Source: Dissophora ornata (lineage: Eukaryota > Mortierellomycota > Mortierellomycetes > Mortierellales > Mortierellaceae). From it: 64,000 nt of DNA. Positions 34,496-46,891 of the stretch are shown here, one piece after another (position 1 is the stretch's first letter; each line of letters starts with the position of its first letter). A program made the position numbers and the translations under genes. The notes under the pieces are model-generated. The model did not search any database. It saw only the letters and a program-made list of their open reading frames with translations, and was not told where the DNA came from. The stretch covers positions 1 to 64,000 of the forward strand of contig MU616596.1 of assembly GCA_025201705.1 (NCBI GenBank), given 5' to 3'.

Positions 34496-37400
34496 CTACG
34501 CCTCAATGTCAAATATCTGGATGCCAATACCGGCAATCGCAATACTGCGCTTAGCTTTGTCTCCAGATGCGAGGGTATCCATGGTGGAGGGATCTGGGAC
34601 ATGCACAAATTGGGTTTCCTGCTTCACGAGAGCAGCATCCGCTTTCTTGACTGCGCGATTCAAGCGCCATAACGAGATCATTTGGTCCTGACTCGTCGTG
34701 ACAATTTCTGACGCATTTATCATAGATACCGCTGGAGGCGAAGGACATAAGAAGTTGATGAGTCAATGATTCGTAGATACCTACGCCTTCTACGCATTTT
34801 CATATTCTCACATTCACTAAAAATGCTTGTTTACCTTGGATAGCGGAACCGTGTGCGTAGTCGTCTCTAGCAATCACATTTGCTGACTCTACGCTGATTG
34901 TCCGGGTGCGAGAATCCCACGTCGCTTCAATCAAAGAGACGGCCAGCGCGTTGTCATCGCCCCCAGAAACAGCTACAATACCATCATTAGCCAAATTCTG
35001 GACATAAAGACTATTGACGCCGGACATATGAACCGCCATGTCTGCAATCGGCAGCCCAAGGTCCTGGACGTAATCTCTCTGGACCTTTTTCTTGTTCTTC
35101 CCGAAAGACGGTCTCTGAGACTGCTGCGTAGGTCTACTACCATCGCCTCCATTGTATTTCGTCAGAAACAAGTCCAAAGCAGGCGTGATGTCCCAGACAA
35201 CAATTCTACCGTCTGTCGCTGTAGTAAACATCATGACACCACCATCAACTTTGACGTGAGAAACCTGCAGGATGCACTTGTTATGGTAGCTCGAATCGAC
35301 CGCCAAGACAAAGCTACTGGTGGTCTCATCGAAAAGCCATACCCTGCTCGCGCCATCAGAGTAAACCGTGGCAATAAAGTGCTTTCCAGGGTGACCCTCG
35401 AGGCGGAAGACTGACAAGTCCATGATTCTCGTTTCCAAGTTCTCGCTGACATGAGGACACTGCGCTAATTCTAGGCAGCCCAGAGACAGTGGTGTATGTT
35501 CAGGAATGATCCTTCCGGTGTGATCTTCAATGTTCTGGACTTGATAGCTATTGGGGATGCTCATGGTGACTTGCCAGGCACGCATTGATTCAATGGCGCC
35601 TCCAGTGAACAGGAGGTATGAGTGAGGCTTGTCAGTGTAGCTCCATTCCAAACATCGGATAGCAGCGCCGAGGTAGGGCTTGAGGTTGCAAAGGGGTCTC
35701 AGTGCCGTACACGAGTTCTTGGTTTTGTAAGGGATATCTAAGCGTCGACCAAAGTAGGTAAGGTCAATTCAGTCTGTATGAAGGTTGCAAAGGCCGAAGA
35801 GGCTAGGATATAGTCCTTACATTGGAACATGCGTAATCGGCAATCTTCTCCTCCAGAGGCAACAATGATGGGTGCAGGCGCATCCTCGGCCAAAGGCTGT
35901 GCGTCGTTCAGGAATCTCAAATGACGCACCTCTCGGCCGTGAAAGTTGTTTTGCAATTTGGCATTCTGGAACAGCTCCGATCCAGCCGAGAGCTCCCTCA
36001 AGAAGCTTCGAAGCTAAAGGGACAGGTTGTGATCAATAGGTACTTAGACTCTGATGAAAGTAGGGACGATTGTAAAGAGAAGCAGATTAAGACTAACCTT
36101 GTAGCCGCTGTGGAACATCAGCCTTGTGTGCTCCAACCTCGCGTTATTTGTGAGGAATCTCCAACGGCGACGATTGGCAGCTCCACTGTGCATCGAAAAG
36201 ATCTACAGGAGTACAGGGGAAAACACGTTAATAAAAGTTAGTCCAAGCTTGCTTACTTTGAAAGGAAGAAGAGGAAAAATGCACAAAGCTCTACCTCAAA
36301 ATGCTTAGACTCGTTGTAAACAAACAACTTCTTGTTGAAGAAGCCAAGCAGGAGCAGCTCTCCATCCATGAAGAAGACCTGCTCTAACCATCCCTTGGTG
36401 ACCTTGGACGTGAAAATCCTTTGTAGTACAATACCAGACCCGCTCTCGCCATCGCTCTGTGGAACACTATCAACAGACGCGTTTGCAGAATCATTGACCT
36501 CACCATCAGACTCATCGCCATTATCCTCCTCGCCTTCAGCAGCAGAACCAGCTCCTACGATCTCGCCACCGGACAAGCCCAGGAAGCGATATTTTGCCCA
36601 GCTGCCGTCTCGCCCAGTGGTGTAAACAAGGATGCGATCTTTCCCCTCATATCCCTCGCCTGACTCAGTAACCATCAAGATACTAGAAACTGAGTCGATT
36701 CCATGGCACCTCTCAAGCTGTATGATACTATCTGCAACCCTCAATCCAGACGAGTCCTCAGTAATATGATCCAGATTGTAAACTAAAACTGTGCCATTTC
36801 GCGATCCGAGCAACATCAGGTTGTAACGCGGAGAATAGCATGCCGCATGAATCGCCTTGTTGCTGTTGGGTAGCTTAAGATCACAGACGTGCTCGCATGT
36901 CGCCTTGGCAGCACCAACTGTGAGGCTCAAACGGAACACACCGACTGTACAGTTAGCTCTGAAGATGGCGATAGTAAAGCTGTCATCTCCTGGACCATCA
37001 AGTAAAAAAATGAATTGGATCTTGACCCCACCCAGCGTGTCGGCAATCAAGGGTTGGAATTCATTCCCGACACTCAAAATAACCAGCTTCCCTGTGAGAC
37101 ATCCTGCGACAACAACACGACCGCATCGTGAAGCTTCCATAGTGACATAGTTTTTGAGAAGCTGAGAGTTGTAGAGGGTCTTCCAAGTTCCATCCTCGTC
37201 GTCGCGGACTAAAATGTATCCAGTGTTGGTGCCGTAGACCGATCGCGTTTTTGAGGTGATGACAAAATCGCGAATAAACTCCTTTTCTTTTGGCATGATA
37301 TCTGGATAATATGTTGAAATGTCAGGGAGGTCAATGTCCTTGGTGTTCTGCTCGGCATCTATGAAGATTATGGAGGGAAAATTCTCAGGTTAGCACAAGA

Positions 37401-38887
37401 AAAGAACGCCATACAGCAACCATCAAAAAACAGGCAACAATGCGAACCTGTTGAGCCGGTAACAATGCTATCCAGTCTCCAGAGGTGAATGCCTCCATCA
37501 CCACCTCCGGTCGCTACGACTCCATGATCTGATACTGCAACACTCCAAGCGCTCTTGCCCTCATGGCCTTCCCAGCAAGCCAGGCAGTCAGACATATCGT
37601 CCACATCGTTTAAATCCGTTAATAGAGGGTTTCTCCAGATGCGGCACGAAGCGTCCTCAGATATCGAGATGAGGTACTGGCCGATGATCTGGCAGTCCCA
37701 GACTCTGGCTGTATGTCCAAAATGGGTGGAGTGTGTGCTGCGGCAGTCAAATAGACAGGAATGTAGACGAGAATGAGTCAACATGAATACATGCTTCTAT
37801 TGTGATCAGCCAAGAAAACATAAAGCCTCTGTTTCCAAACCTACATTTCTACCGGGTTAGCGACATCCCAGATGCGAATGGTACGATCGTCGCTCACAGT
37901 GCACACGGCCTTCCCATCGTCACTCCATCTGATGCCAAACAGAATGCCCTCGTGTCCAACCAAGCTCTTCATGATAGGCGCCTCAACACCGCCTTCATGG
38001 TGAACCTTCCATAGCAGCGCGTGACAAAATACTGTTCCACTGGCAAACCACAAATCCTCCAGTGTGTTGTTATGGAATCTGCCACAGAAAAGAGTACAGT
38101 GTTCCTCAGATTGAACAGAGTATGAGAGTCGAAAGTCTCTTAGATTGTCCTCCCGCAAGAGCTCGGTCTTTTGATGGGTAATAGAGAATGGGTCCTGAGG
38201 GAGATCAAAAACTTCAACAAAGTTGTGAGCGTATCCTATGGCGATGGATGTTGGTGGCGCGGTGATTGACGGTCTCAGGCCAGATCGCGTAGTTGGAAAC
38301 TGTCGATGGAAATGATGACACAACTTATTAATAAAAAAAATGCGGTTGGATGCGATATAACTTTTGGTTGTCCTGAGTGCTCACCTCGCCAGTCAGATCC
38401 GACTTGGGCCAGAGCCATTGTGCATCCAAGATCCAGTCCTTCATATGCGGGAGGTTCCACAAATGCTGAAAGTAAGCTGCAGGTCGAGCTCCCTCTCCCG
38501 ACCGAACGACTGTCAGGCGAATGATCCTCAGGCTCTTGGCACCAAAGGCCATGAATAGGCGCGCCTCTGACGACTCACTTATCCTCTGAACATTGGCTAT
38601 ATATGCTCCATGTAATTCAGGAAACTCCTGTCAATTGACGGATATTGGAAAATGTTTGCGTTTGTTCAACAAATTGCATCCGAAAGTCGATGCATACCGA
38701 GCACGATGCGGTGAACTTTCCAATCATCGCCGAGATGTATACAGCTCAGAGTCTCTGAAGTGGAGATAAGCATAGCTTTGAGGTAAGGGCCTTGGCCAGA
38801 GAGCAGGATCTCGCTGTCATGGTATGCCAGTGCCGTAACTGGTGTTGTCAGGTGCACGGGATGCGTCCGCAGCTGGTGCTCGGCCAT
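34496..38887 (-). CDS. RTT10: WDR6/Rtt10 WD40 protein (tRNA 2'-O-methylation partner)
   Basis: Large WD40-repeat protein; yeast Rtt10 (Trm734) is the partner of Trm7 for 2'-O-methylation at the tRNA wobble position, and human WDR6 does the same with FTSJ1. Nine exons (38887-38698, 38596-38385, 38299-37845, 37737-37448, 37358-36295, 36202-36098, 36013-35821, 35737-34835, 34731-34496) join in phase to 1215 residues, close to WDR6 (about 1121). Diagnostic WDR6 blocks are ILLSGQGPYLK near the N-terminus, LWNLPHMKDWILDAQWLW, HFGHTARVWDCQIIGQYLIS, and later HGREVRHLRF and ASGGEDCRLRMFQC. Repeats run nearly the whole length as three predicted propellers. It shares a 225-bp divergent promoter with the oligoribonuclease gene, so two tRNA/RNA-metabolism genes may be co-expressed (inference). 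Confidence 0.94.
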
Positions 38888-39112
38888 GATGATAAAAGAA
38901 TTGGGGCGACGAAACGGACAGCTGGGACGGAGGTCGCTTTTCAGGAAGTGGGCGAATTTGAATCTGAAGCCATGGGAGTCGTTGTTTATCTTAAGTGTCC
39001 TCTCAGCCACTTGCCTGCGAAATAAAAAGTGACCGTTGTGGGCTAAGTTGAACTGGAGAAGCAGACTCCTTCCCAACCTACACAAGGTACGCGTACATCA
39101 ACCTCTGAATGC

Positions 39113-40021
39113 ATGGCGATGGCGATGGCGGCACTCCGAGTCAGAATGAGGGTTGGGAGCCTCTGCATGGAGAACATGCGACGAGAAGTGTACCGGCAAA
39201 CTCACTATATTCGGACACAACGTACAATGTTTTGCTCTCTCCAACAACTATCTACACCCGCATCAAGACTGAACATGGCTCCTTCACTGGTTTGGATCGA
39301 CTGTGAGATGACAGGCCTCGAGGCCACAGACAAGCTGATCGAGATTGCTGTCATTGTCACAGATGACGATTTGAACATTGTCGCGGAGGTAACTTACTGT
39401 ACACGACCCCCCTGGCGTGTTCAAATGTTGCTTCTTTCAATTAACATTGGCTGCCTATTTTCCCACGCTGATGAGAACAGGGTCCCAACCTGATTATCCA
39501 CCAACCGAAGGAGGTCATGGACAAGATGAATCAATGGTGCATCGAGCACCACGGCGCTGTACGATATTTCCGCTATTGTCTGTATTATACCCCTTGGTGG
39601 CTGAAATAACACCGTTACTAATCAATTCGTCTCACGACGCATATGCAATTTTTCACATTTTAAAACCATCTCATAGTCGGGCCTCACCGCTGCAGTCCTC
39701 GCATCGGAGATAAGCACCGATCAGGCCTGTGATCAAGTCCTGCGCTTCATCAAGAATCACATCCCCGAACCGAGACGGGGTATTCTCGCTGGCAACAGTG
39801 TCCATGCAGACAAGGTGTTCTTGGAACGCGAGATGCGTCCCCTTGTAGACCATCTGCACTACAGAATCGTCGATGTGTCGACGGTCAAGGAGTTGAGTCG
39901 GAGGTGGTACCCCAAGGAGTTTGCGAGGGCGCCAGAGAAGAAGGGCGCGCACAGGGCCTTGGATGATATCAAGGAGTCAATCAACGAGTTGAAGTATTAC
40001 CGCGGCACTGTTTTCAAGTAA
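39113..40021 (+). CDS. REX2: Oligoribonuclease (DEDDh 3'-5' exonuclease)
   Basis: Degrades short RNA oligonucleotides to mononucleotides, in mitochondria and cytosol (yeast Rex2, human REXO2). Three exons (39113-39388, 39481-39558, 39677-40021) join in phase to 232 residues. All catalytic motifs are visible: Asp/Glu of [20 protein letters not shown], the Asp of [15 protein letters not shown], and His/Asp of [20 protein letters not shown]. The first roughly 55 residues precede the conserved core, are Arg/Met/Gln-rich and nearly free of acidic residues early on, consistent with a mitochondrial presequence. In-frame ATGs at about 39164 and 39274 ([12 protein letters not shown]) could give a cytosolic form. 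Confidence 0.96.
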
Positions 40022-40264
40022 GGTATTGGTTGGTGTTGATTGAAATTGGGCAGCCAGAGACGGGGCCTGGAGAGATGTAGCAAGAGGGGCGTGGACCATG
40101 AGTAATCACGACATGAAATAAACGGATGTCTCGCTTTGTGTATTGTGTGAAATCTGTCAATCCTGACAAATCAACGCGATTAATAAAAAAAAATACCACT
40201 CAGAGACTCGCTCCTCACTGTCTAGCACTTTCGTCCTCATTCACTTCTTCATTCGTCATCCCTC

Positions 40265-41833
40265 ATGGCCATCACTCCCCGTGTACTTTTCTATAAGAAC
40301 ACTCTCCGTCTCTCTACGACCCCAACCTCATTCTTCACCCCCACTATCCGAACCATTCGCTCTACGCAACCCCTTCTTGTCGCGTCCCGTTTATCTCTCC
40401 TCCGAACCTACACCTCCCACAACATGTCTTCTACTCCCATCACCTACGAGAAAGAGCAGCTCTATGGCTATCCTCAAGAGCGCTTCGTCGTTGAGCAGCC
40501 TACCGCACCAGGAGCATATCTTGGGCCAATTGACGCGTCCAAGCCTGGTGCAGACAAGATCCCATTGCTGTTCCAGCCTCTCAAGATCAAAGATCTGACC
40601 CTCGCTAACAGAGTTATCGTTGCACCCATGTGCATGTACTCTTCCAAGGACGGGTTCATGAGCAACTTCCACCTCGCCCATCTGGGCTCTTATGCGATCC
40701 ACGGTGCGGGTCTTGTTCTTGCAGAGGCTACAGCTGTAGAGCCAAGGTAAATACCTTCTTCTCGGGTCAGCAAAGAAAAGGGCGTTTTCAGAAAACAAAT
40801 ACTGACAATTTCTTCTTGTGCAAATCGCAGAGGCCGGATCAGTCCCCAGGATGTGGGAATCTGGTCTGATGACCATATCCACAAGCTCCAGGAGGTTGCC
40901 GAATTTATCCAGTCTCAGGGATCAAAGATCGGTATCCAGCTCGCTCATGCAGGACGAAAGGTGTGTATACTTCAGAGCAAATTTCCTCGCCAAGCCCACC
41001 ACGCAAAGAATGAGTGCTGTGCTTAACAACAACAACAACACACCCCCCTATCCCCTTTAAACTAGGCATCAATGCGACCTCCATACTCAGCGCCAGAAGA
41101 GTCAGACTACTGGCGCGACGACGTCGTTGCTCCAAGTGGTGGTGAGGCGCTCAAGTGGGACGAGACATTTGTCGCGCCACGCGAGCTCTCTGTCGAAGAG
41201 ATCCACCAGGTCGTCAAGGCATTCGGTGCCGGTGCCGCGCGCGCAGCCAAGGCTGGACTTGACACGGTCGAGATTCATGGGGCTCACGGATACTTGATCC
41301 ACAACTTCCTCTCACCTGTGACCAACAAGCGCACGGACAACTATGGAGGATCACTTGAAAACCGTGCCAGGATTTTGTTGGAAGTTATCAAAGAGGTCCG
41401 CGAGAACTTTCCCAAGGAGAAACCTATCTTCTTGAGAGTCTCAGCATCAGATCTGGTCGAGGACGTGATCGATGAACCCTCTTGGGATATCGAACAGACG
41501 GTGCAGATCGCCAAGTGGGCCAAGGACGCTGGCGTGGATGTGTTCCACGTCTCATCAGGTGGAAATGTTGCAAAGCAGCAGATCAAGGCCTTCCCTGGCT
41601 ACCAGGTACCATTCGCAGAGCGCGTCAAGAAGGAGGTCCCGGATCTTCTGGTCGCTGCTGTCGGTATTATTACGGGCGGGAAGCAAGCTGAGGAGGTCTT
41701 GAACCAGGAAAAGGCCGATTTGATCGCAGTCGCCAGAGGCTTTTTGAGAGACCCACACTTTGTGTTGAATGCGGCCAAGGAGTTGAACGTGAAGGCGAAG
41801 TTCTCGCAGCAATATGAGCGTGGTCGCCGTTAA
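40265..41833 (+). CDS. Old Yellow Enzyme family NADPH dehydrogenase (YqjM/NamA-like ene-reductase)
   Basis: FMN-dependent TIM-barrel oxidoreductase that reduces activated C=C bonds with NAD(P)H. Three exons (40265-40746, 40831-40960, 41066-41833), in phase, 459 residues. The YqjM-type active site is present: the Cys in [19 protein letters not shown], the [20 protein letters not shown] segment and the His pair in [17 protein letters not shown], then [18 protein letters not shown] and the phosphate-binding AVGIITGG. The first 53 residues lack acidic residues and are rich in Arg, Ser and Thr, like a mitochondrial presequence; a second ATG at 40424 ([12 protein letters not shown]) would give the cytosolic enzyme. 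The natural substrate cannot be read from sequence. Tandem after oligoribonuclease; convergent with EAPP. Confidence 0.95.
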
Positions 41834-41922
41834 GACATCTAAGAGATCAGACCAATATGAATGCATCCATGAAAATTAAAACGATAAACAATAGAATTTC
41901 TACTTTTTTTCCCTTTTATTAT

Positions 41923-42988
41923 TTAAACTGGAGTAGGGATGACATTGAAGAAATGGTACACTTCATCTTGATCAATGAGGGCAATCTTTGTGTTGCAGAT
42001 TTCGCAGACAACCGGGTGATAGGCCATATCGTCGTCGTCCTCCGCGCTAGGCTTAAACCCTTGGCCTGGCCCTGATGTCCCTGGTGATCCATTTGATGTT
42101 GATAATGATGACTTTGATCCAGATGCTGGTGTTGACGACTTTGTGTTGCGGTCCGATTTCTTGGCCTCCTTTGGAAACCGTAAGACTTCGTTTTCGATAA
42201 TGCGGCAACGCTCCACAAACATGGCCCTGAACTGGTGCGGATAAATCTCGTGTCTAAAAACCGGACGGATGAAATGTGAACATTGGCAGTGTACGCGTTA
42301 AAATGCAAAATAATATCTATTGATAACACTTGAAGACATACTGTTGACAATCGAAGCAGAGTTGGGTTAAACACATTGGGCAGGACAGGATTGCGTCCGT
42401 CCAAATGTCCTCAGGCTGAGATCCCTTTGGCCGATTTGCTAATTTTGAGTTAAAGGACGGCAGCCGTTTTAGTAAAAGAACATTGGCATTTGAACCCCAT
42501 AGACTGAGCAGCGTACATGTCTGTCAATGTGTGTTACCTGCAATCTTTTTGATCAACCAGTCCTGGTCCCTGTCGTCTTCATCTGGGTCATAGAGCAAGT
42601 CTGCGTCTGATATTGTTGGGCATCCTGTAGCCTTTTTTGATCCCTTGCTCCCCAACGAGCTTTCCTTCAGTCCCTTTGTTATCTCATTCACGCTGGAGGT
42701 TTTAGCACTTGTCTTAGATCCGCCATTGGGAATGCCTGAGCGAATATCGTACTCCATCTCATCGTCGTCTTGTTCTTCGGCTATGTTTGTTGATGGCTCA
42801 ACCACTGCATTGCTCTCATCCTCGTCCTCGTCAGAGTCGAAATATATGGGGTCGTAGTAGTCTGGCTCGTCCTGCTTTCCACTAGAGGGATCAGGCAGCT
42901 CATTTGAACTTGAATCAGAATCCGATCCGCTGTCCTCTATACCGAATTGCACTTTTTTCTTGGACATTGTCGCCTGGGGTGTACTCAT
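41923..42988 (-). CDS. EAPP: E2F-associated phosphoprotein (EAPP) homologue
   Basis: Homologue of animal EAPP, a nuclear phosphoprotein that binds E2F factors; the fungal role is unknown. Three exons (42988-42538, 42438-42342, 42253-41923), in phase, 292 residues; an internal ATG at 42967 is an alternative start. The N-terminal half is acidic and Ser-rich (many Asp/Glu/Ser, consistent with CK2 sites) and leads into LLYDPDEDDRDQDWLIKKIA. The C-terminal conserved domain has the zinc-type pairs LSCPMCLTQLCFDCQ and CEICNTKIALIDQDEVYHFF, with HEIYPHQFRAMFVERC between, which matches the Eapp_C family. A Ser/Thr/Gly linker of about 40 residues separates the two Cys pairs. Convergent with the OYE gene, 89 bp between stops. 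Confidence 0.9.
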
Positions 42989-43122
42989 GATGTCTGATTG
43001 GGTGCCTCGTTGATGCTTTTGAGTCAATCAGTTGAGGAGCGGTTTACTGACTGAGCACTTTTGAACAACAGTTGTCTTTCAACAATAAATTTTTTTTGTG
43101 GAAATCCGTTTTCGTGACCTCT

Positions 43123-43810
43123 TCATTTGATCGTCCATTTGATAGACCGCCCAGTTGTCGTCTCTGTGCTACGCTTGTCCCTAATATCCTGCTGGACCTT
43201 TGGCTGCTCCTGATCGACCGTCCGCAAGAACCCGCTCAACTCCTCGTGAGTCATTGGGTAGCAGTGCTCCTCTGCTAGAAAGGCGCCCGACTTGACATCC
43301 GCATTATATTCCTTCAGGGCACCCACAATATCATCCGCCAGGTTGCGATGTAAGTCCAATTTATCCTGCTGAAACAGCGCTTGGCCAGAGCACCCTGTAC
43401 ACTGCGCGCCGATGCCAATTTTAGAGACTGGTTTGGGGACAGTTTCAAGAACAATTACATAACATTCTGCTTCTGACTAATGCGCCCTCGATCATTGCCT
43501 TTGCCTTGACCACCATCTTTCCTGAACTTTATATCCTCCAAAACTAACCTGTCGCTGAGGTGTAATCCCAATGTGTCCGAGAACAGGGACACAAACATGA
43601 GTAAGACGTGTGATTGTGGATGCCATCTGTTTGCCGACTTCCACTTTGACAGCCTTGGCCTTGCCCCCTCCTTGATGGTCTTGACAGGGTTGGTGATTGT
43701 ATACTTGGGGACTGGTGTAGTATGCCCCAAAGGGCTTAGTCTGCGGCCAAGAAGCTTGAGCGCGTCCCTCGAGCGGCCGCGTGGCAGTGATGTGGCATCT
43801 ACAAGGCAAT
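43123..43810 (-). pseudogene. ECM31: Decayed panB/ECM31 (ketopantoate hydroxymethyltransferase)
   Basis: PanB makes ketopantoate from ketoisovalerate, the first step towards pantothenate and CoA. Pieces of the family occur in order on the minus strand but in different frames: PFGAYYTSPQ (about 43755), NPVKTIKEG, AVKVEVGKQMASTITRLTHV then PVLGHIGITPQRQVSFGGYK (about 43650-43525), ECYVIVLETVPKPVSKIGIG (about 43465-43405), and the C-terminal GAFLAEEHCYPMTHEELSGF (about 43290-43230). Joining them needs at least two frameshifts; stops lie between blocks; the stretch between PVSK and IGIG lacks residues normally present; and there is no N-terminal part (the first third of the family). The last 78 codons are still open. 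It is a dead or dying copy, so an intact gene is expected elsewhere in the genome. Confidence 0.88.
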
Positions 43811-45574
43811 GTTAGAGGTGGAAGTGTAGATAAGGGCAACCGTGGCTAGCGAAATCCCCGACGAGGGCCAAATCCCTTATCGACAAGTGTACCTGTGGAG
43901 AAATCATGTGTGATCGGCTAGTGTCAATCAACAGTAGTGGGGTCGCCTGGGTGAAATTTAATTTATGATTATGAATGCGATTATCAATCTCCTATTTTTG
44001 ATTCGTTGCGGAGGTGATGTTGGAATGCTGGAGTTCTGGCTCGGGCGACCTTTTGTGCTGAGAGTGTCTCTTGTGTAAGCATGGGCCACTGATTTGCCAT
44101 CGACTGTTGCGTATACTGCTGTTGTGTTGCTTTGTTGGGCAGCCTAGACGAAGGGCTTGCCACAAGGACTGGTCGAGAGCAGTATTCGACCTATTCCCTT
44201 GTTCTTCCACAGCCATAGCAATTAAGCGATGCGAGGAACCCTTTTATGCACTTGTATATAAATTTGGCTGGCCAATAGGCTGTTGTCCGTGTTCTCAGCG
44301 GGCTCATCAGCAAGGATACTATGTGGGTACCCTGTCTCCGGGCCCAGGAGGACCTCTCCTGGCACAGTTTTTGATCCTTGTTTACAAGACGTTTACAGTG
44401 CACGAGGTAGAGCGATCGGGGTTTGCTTCGCATCATCACGTCGGGCACATGCGTGTGCGGTCAAGCTGTCAATTGCTCCGCTCTAGCGCACGCGCTGGAG
44501 ACATTCAGATCGGACATCAAGCATGTCAAAGAAGCAAGGTGGACATAGTACTCTCAGCGTGGTAAATGAGACAGGGACCAGCAGGAAACCCAGGGGAACC
44601 CGTGAGGCATATGAACTCCGCATGGCATGGGGGCCCGCTTTGTCCACATGCAATCTGACACCTGTCAGGGCACTTCATGCACTCATGTCTCAGAGTCATT
44701 GTCCCTGGTAGGAATACGGCTGAAATGAGAGCAATGATGATGGCGGCGGCCTGGGGTGGGACAGGCTGTGAGGCAGTGAAAGCCCATCACTAATGCACAT
44801 CACTATTGCACATCAACAAATTACATGCACTGAGCGCTGTCCCCCAACTGCGAAACACCAGCACCCGGCTTTCTTTGCACGACACGCCCTTCGGATGGAT
44901 AAACCTCCATGTGTGTACACATGAACAAACACATCTCAGTACGCGGGCTCTCTTCGCCCTGTTTGGTTCGCTCCCAGTGAGTGGTTTTTGCTTTTTTCAC
45001 TCACGCTTTGTGTCTTTGTGGAACTGCCGTCCTACTTGATTTCTCGAGGCGTTAATTAGATTGAGTTTCGCCAGTAAGGACTGTGTGAGCGGGGACAAAA
45101 GCGGTAACAGTCAACAACAACCCAACAGCAGCTCAACACGAATTTGCCTGCACGCTGCATCGTGATGAATGCTCTGTGATTTCAGCTTGATTGTGGCAGG
45201 TGAGAAAAAAAAATAAAATAAAGGAAACAGAAAAGCCGATAGACTAAGCAGAAATGACATTAGTTTATTTCGTTCATTGCGCCTGCGCTTAAAAAATAAA
45301 TGCTCCTCCAAAGGGCCAGAACCCAATATCTGCCTTTCAGGAACGTACTTGCCCGGGGTTCCTTTCCTTCTCTTCTTTCTTTCCACACCTCCTCCCCTCC
45401 TCTCGCCACCTCCTCCCCTCCCCGCCAGCTCTCGTCCTGGTCGGTCCTCTCTCGGATTGAAAGATATCTGTCCCCCCCCTGCCCTCCAGTCTTTCACTGG
45501 CACATTCTTGGCACGCTCTCCTCCTCCGCGTCTCCCCTTCACTCTGCATTCTTAAAACTCATTGCCATTCAACC
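43811..45574. other. Intergenic region, 1.76 kb
   Basis: No supported gene. A 164-codon plus-strand frame at 44071 and antisense frames have Cys/His/Arg-rich random-like composition. The last 200 bases (about 45350-45570) are a strongly CT-rich leader for the membrane-protein gene. Confidence 0.5.
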
Positions 45575-46848
45575 ATGCCGGAAAAATCCACAACCGAAGC
45601 ACACAAGACCACTGGTGGTGCCAAAGCTACCACCACCACTGCGCATGCTACCCGCACAACAACGGTACCGAAAGGTACCGCCACCGCCACAATCTCCAGC
45701 ATTACCTCCTCCCTCTCCCCCTCCTCCTCCACTGACATAGCCTCTCCAACATCCACATCCACACCCGCCCCCACATCGGGTGGAGGGCTATCGACCCCTG
45801 TTATCGGGGGCATCGCGGCTGGCGCTGTTGTGCTAGTGGCATTAGTCGGACTTGTATTTTACAAGCGTCGCAAGAGAGCCGTTGCCAAAGATGGTTTCGG
45901 TGGTGGCAATGGAAAGGGAGATGAGCCCATTTACATGAACCCTTCAAACTATAAGAACAAGAAGGGTCCTCCTGGTAGCGGCATTTCCGGGCCCCTTGCC
46001 CTTGCAGCCGAGAATGGCGCGTCTTCTTCGCCGTTCCCACCCCCAGTAATTCCATCTCCACAGCAGCGGGGCCAGCAGCCGCAACAGAACCAGCATCCGG
46101 GCATGAAGGGCAATGGCTACACTGTCGGCCAAAAGCCCTCGTATGATAGTCAGGACTACTATAACGATGACAACAAGAAGACGGGCGGCAACCTGGGCAG
46201 CGCCGGATACAAGCACAACAACGCCTCAAGCGATAGTCGGCTACCCCTTCGCCAACACGAGAACGACTATTACGACGATGGTCTTGTGCACGACTACTAT
46301 TCTGGTGATCCCACCGAGCCGATTGGCGCACAACAGTCTCCTGTCCAATCCAGGGACATCATGAGCCCTGCTCCCGAATATTACCTCGGTAAAGAGGACA
46401 TTGATCCAAGACGCGACCTTCGGGGATTGGATCTGCCTGGAAACTATATTCGCGACAAGTCGCCTCCACCCTCTTCGCCTCTTGCCCAAGCACATCCCGA
46501 ATCCCCTCGACAGCAGCAGCAGCAACAGCAGCAGCCACGGCAACAGCAGCAACAGCAGCAACAGCAGCAACAGCAACAACCACGGCAACAGCAACAGCAA
46601 CAACCACGGCAACAGCAACAGCAGCAACAGCAACAGCAGCAGCAGCAACAGCAACAGCAGCAAGGCGCTGATAGCCCACGATCGTCATATTCTTCGGATG
46701 GTGAAAGCGTGTATTTGACGCTGGAACAGGCACAAAAGGCCCACCAGCAAAAGATGATGGGATACTCGAATAATACTGAATCAGCACCGGTGTTGGCGGA
46801 CAACGCACCCAGAGATCAACCCAAGCAGCAGCAAGGACAACAACCACG

Positions 46849-46891
<43 letters not shown>

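Noticed and set aside
44071..44565. 164-codon plus-strand frame in the 43.8-45.6 kb gap
   Set aside because: Cys/His/Arg-rich random-like sequence, no leader, no domain, no splice structure.
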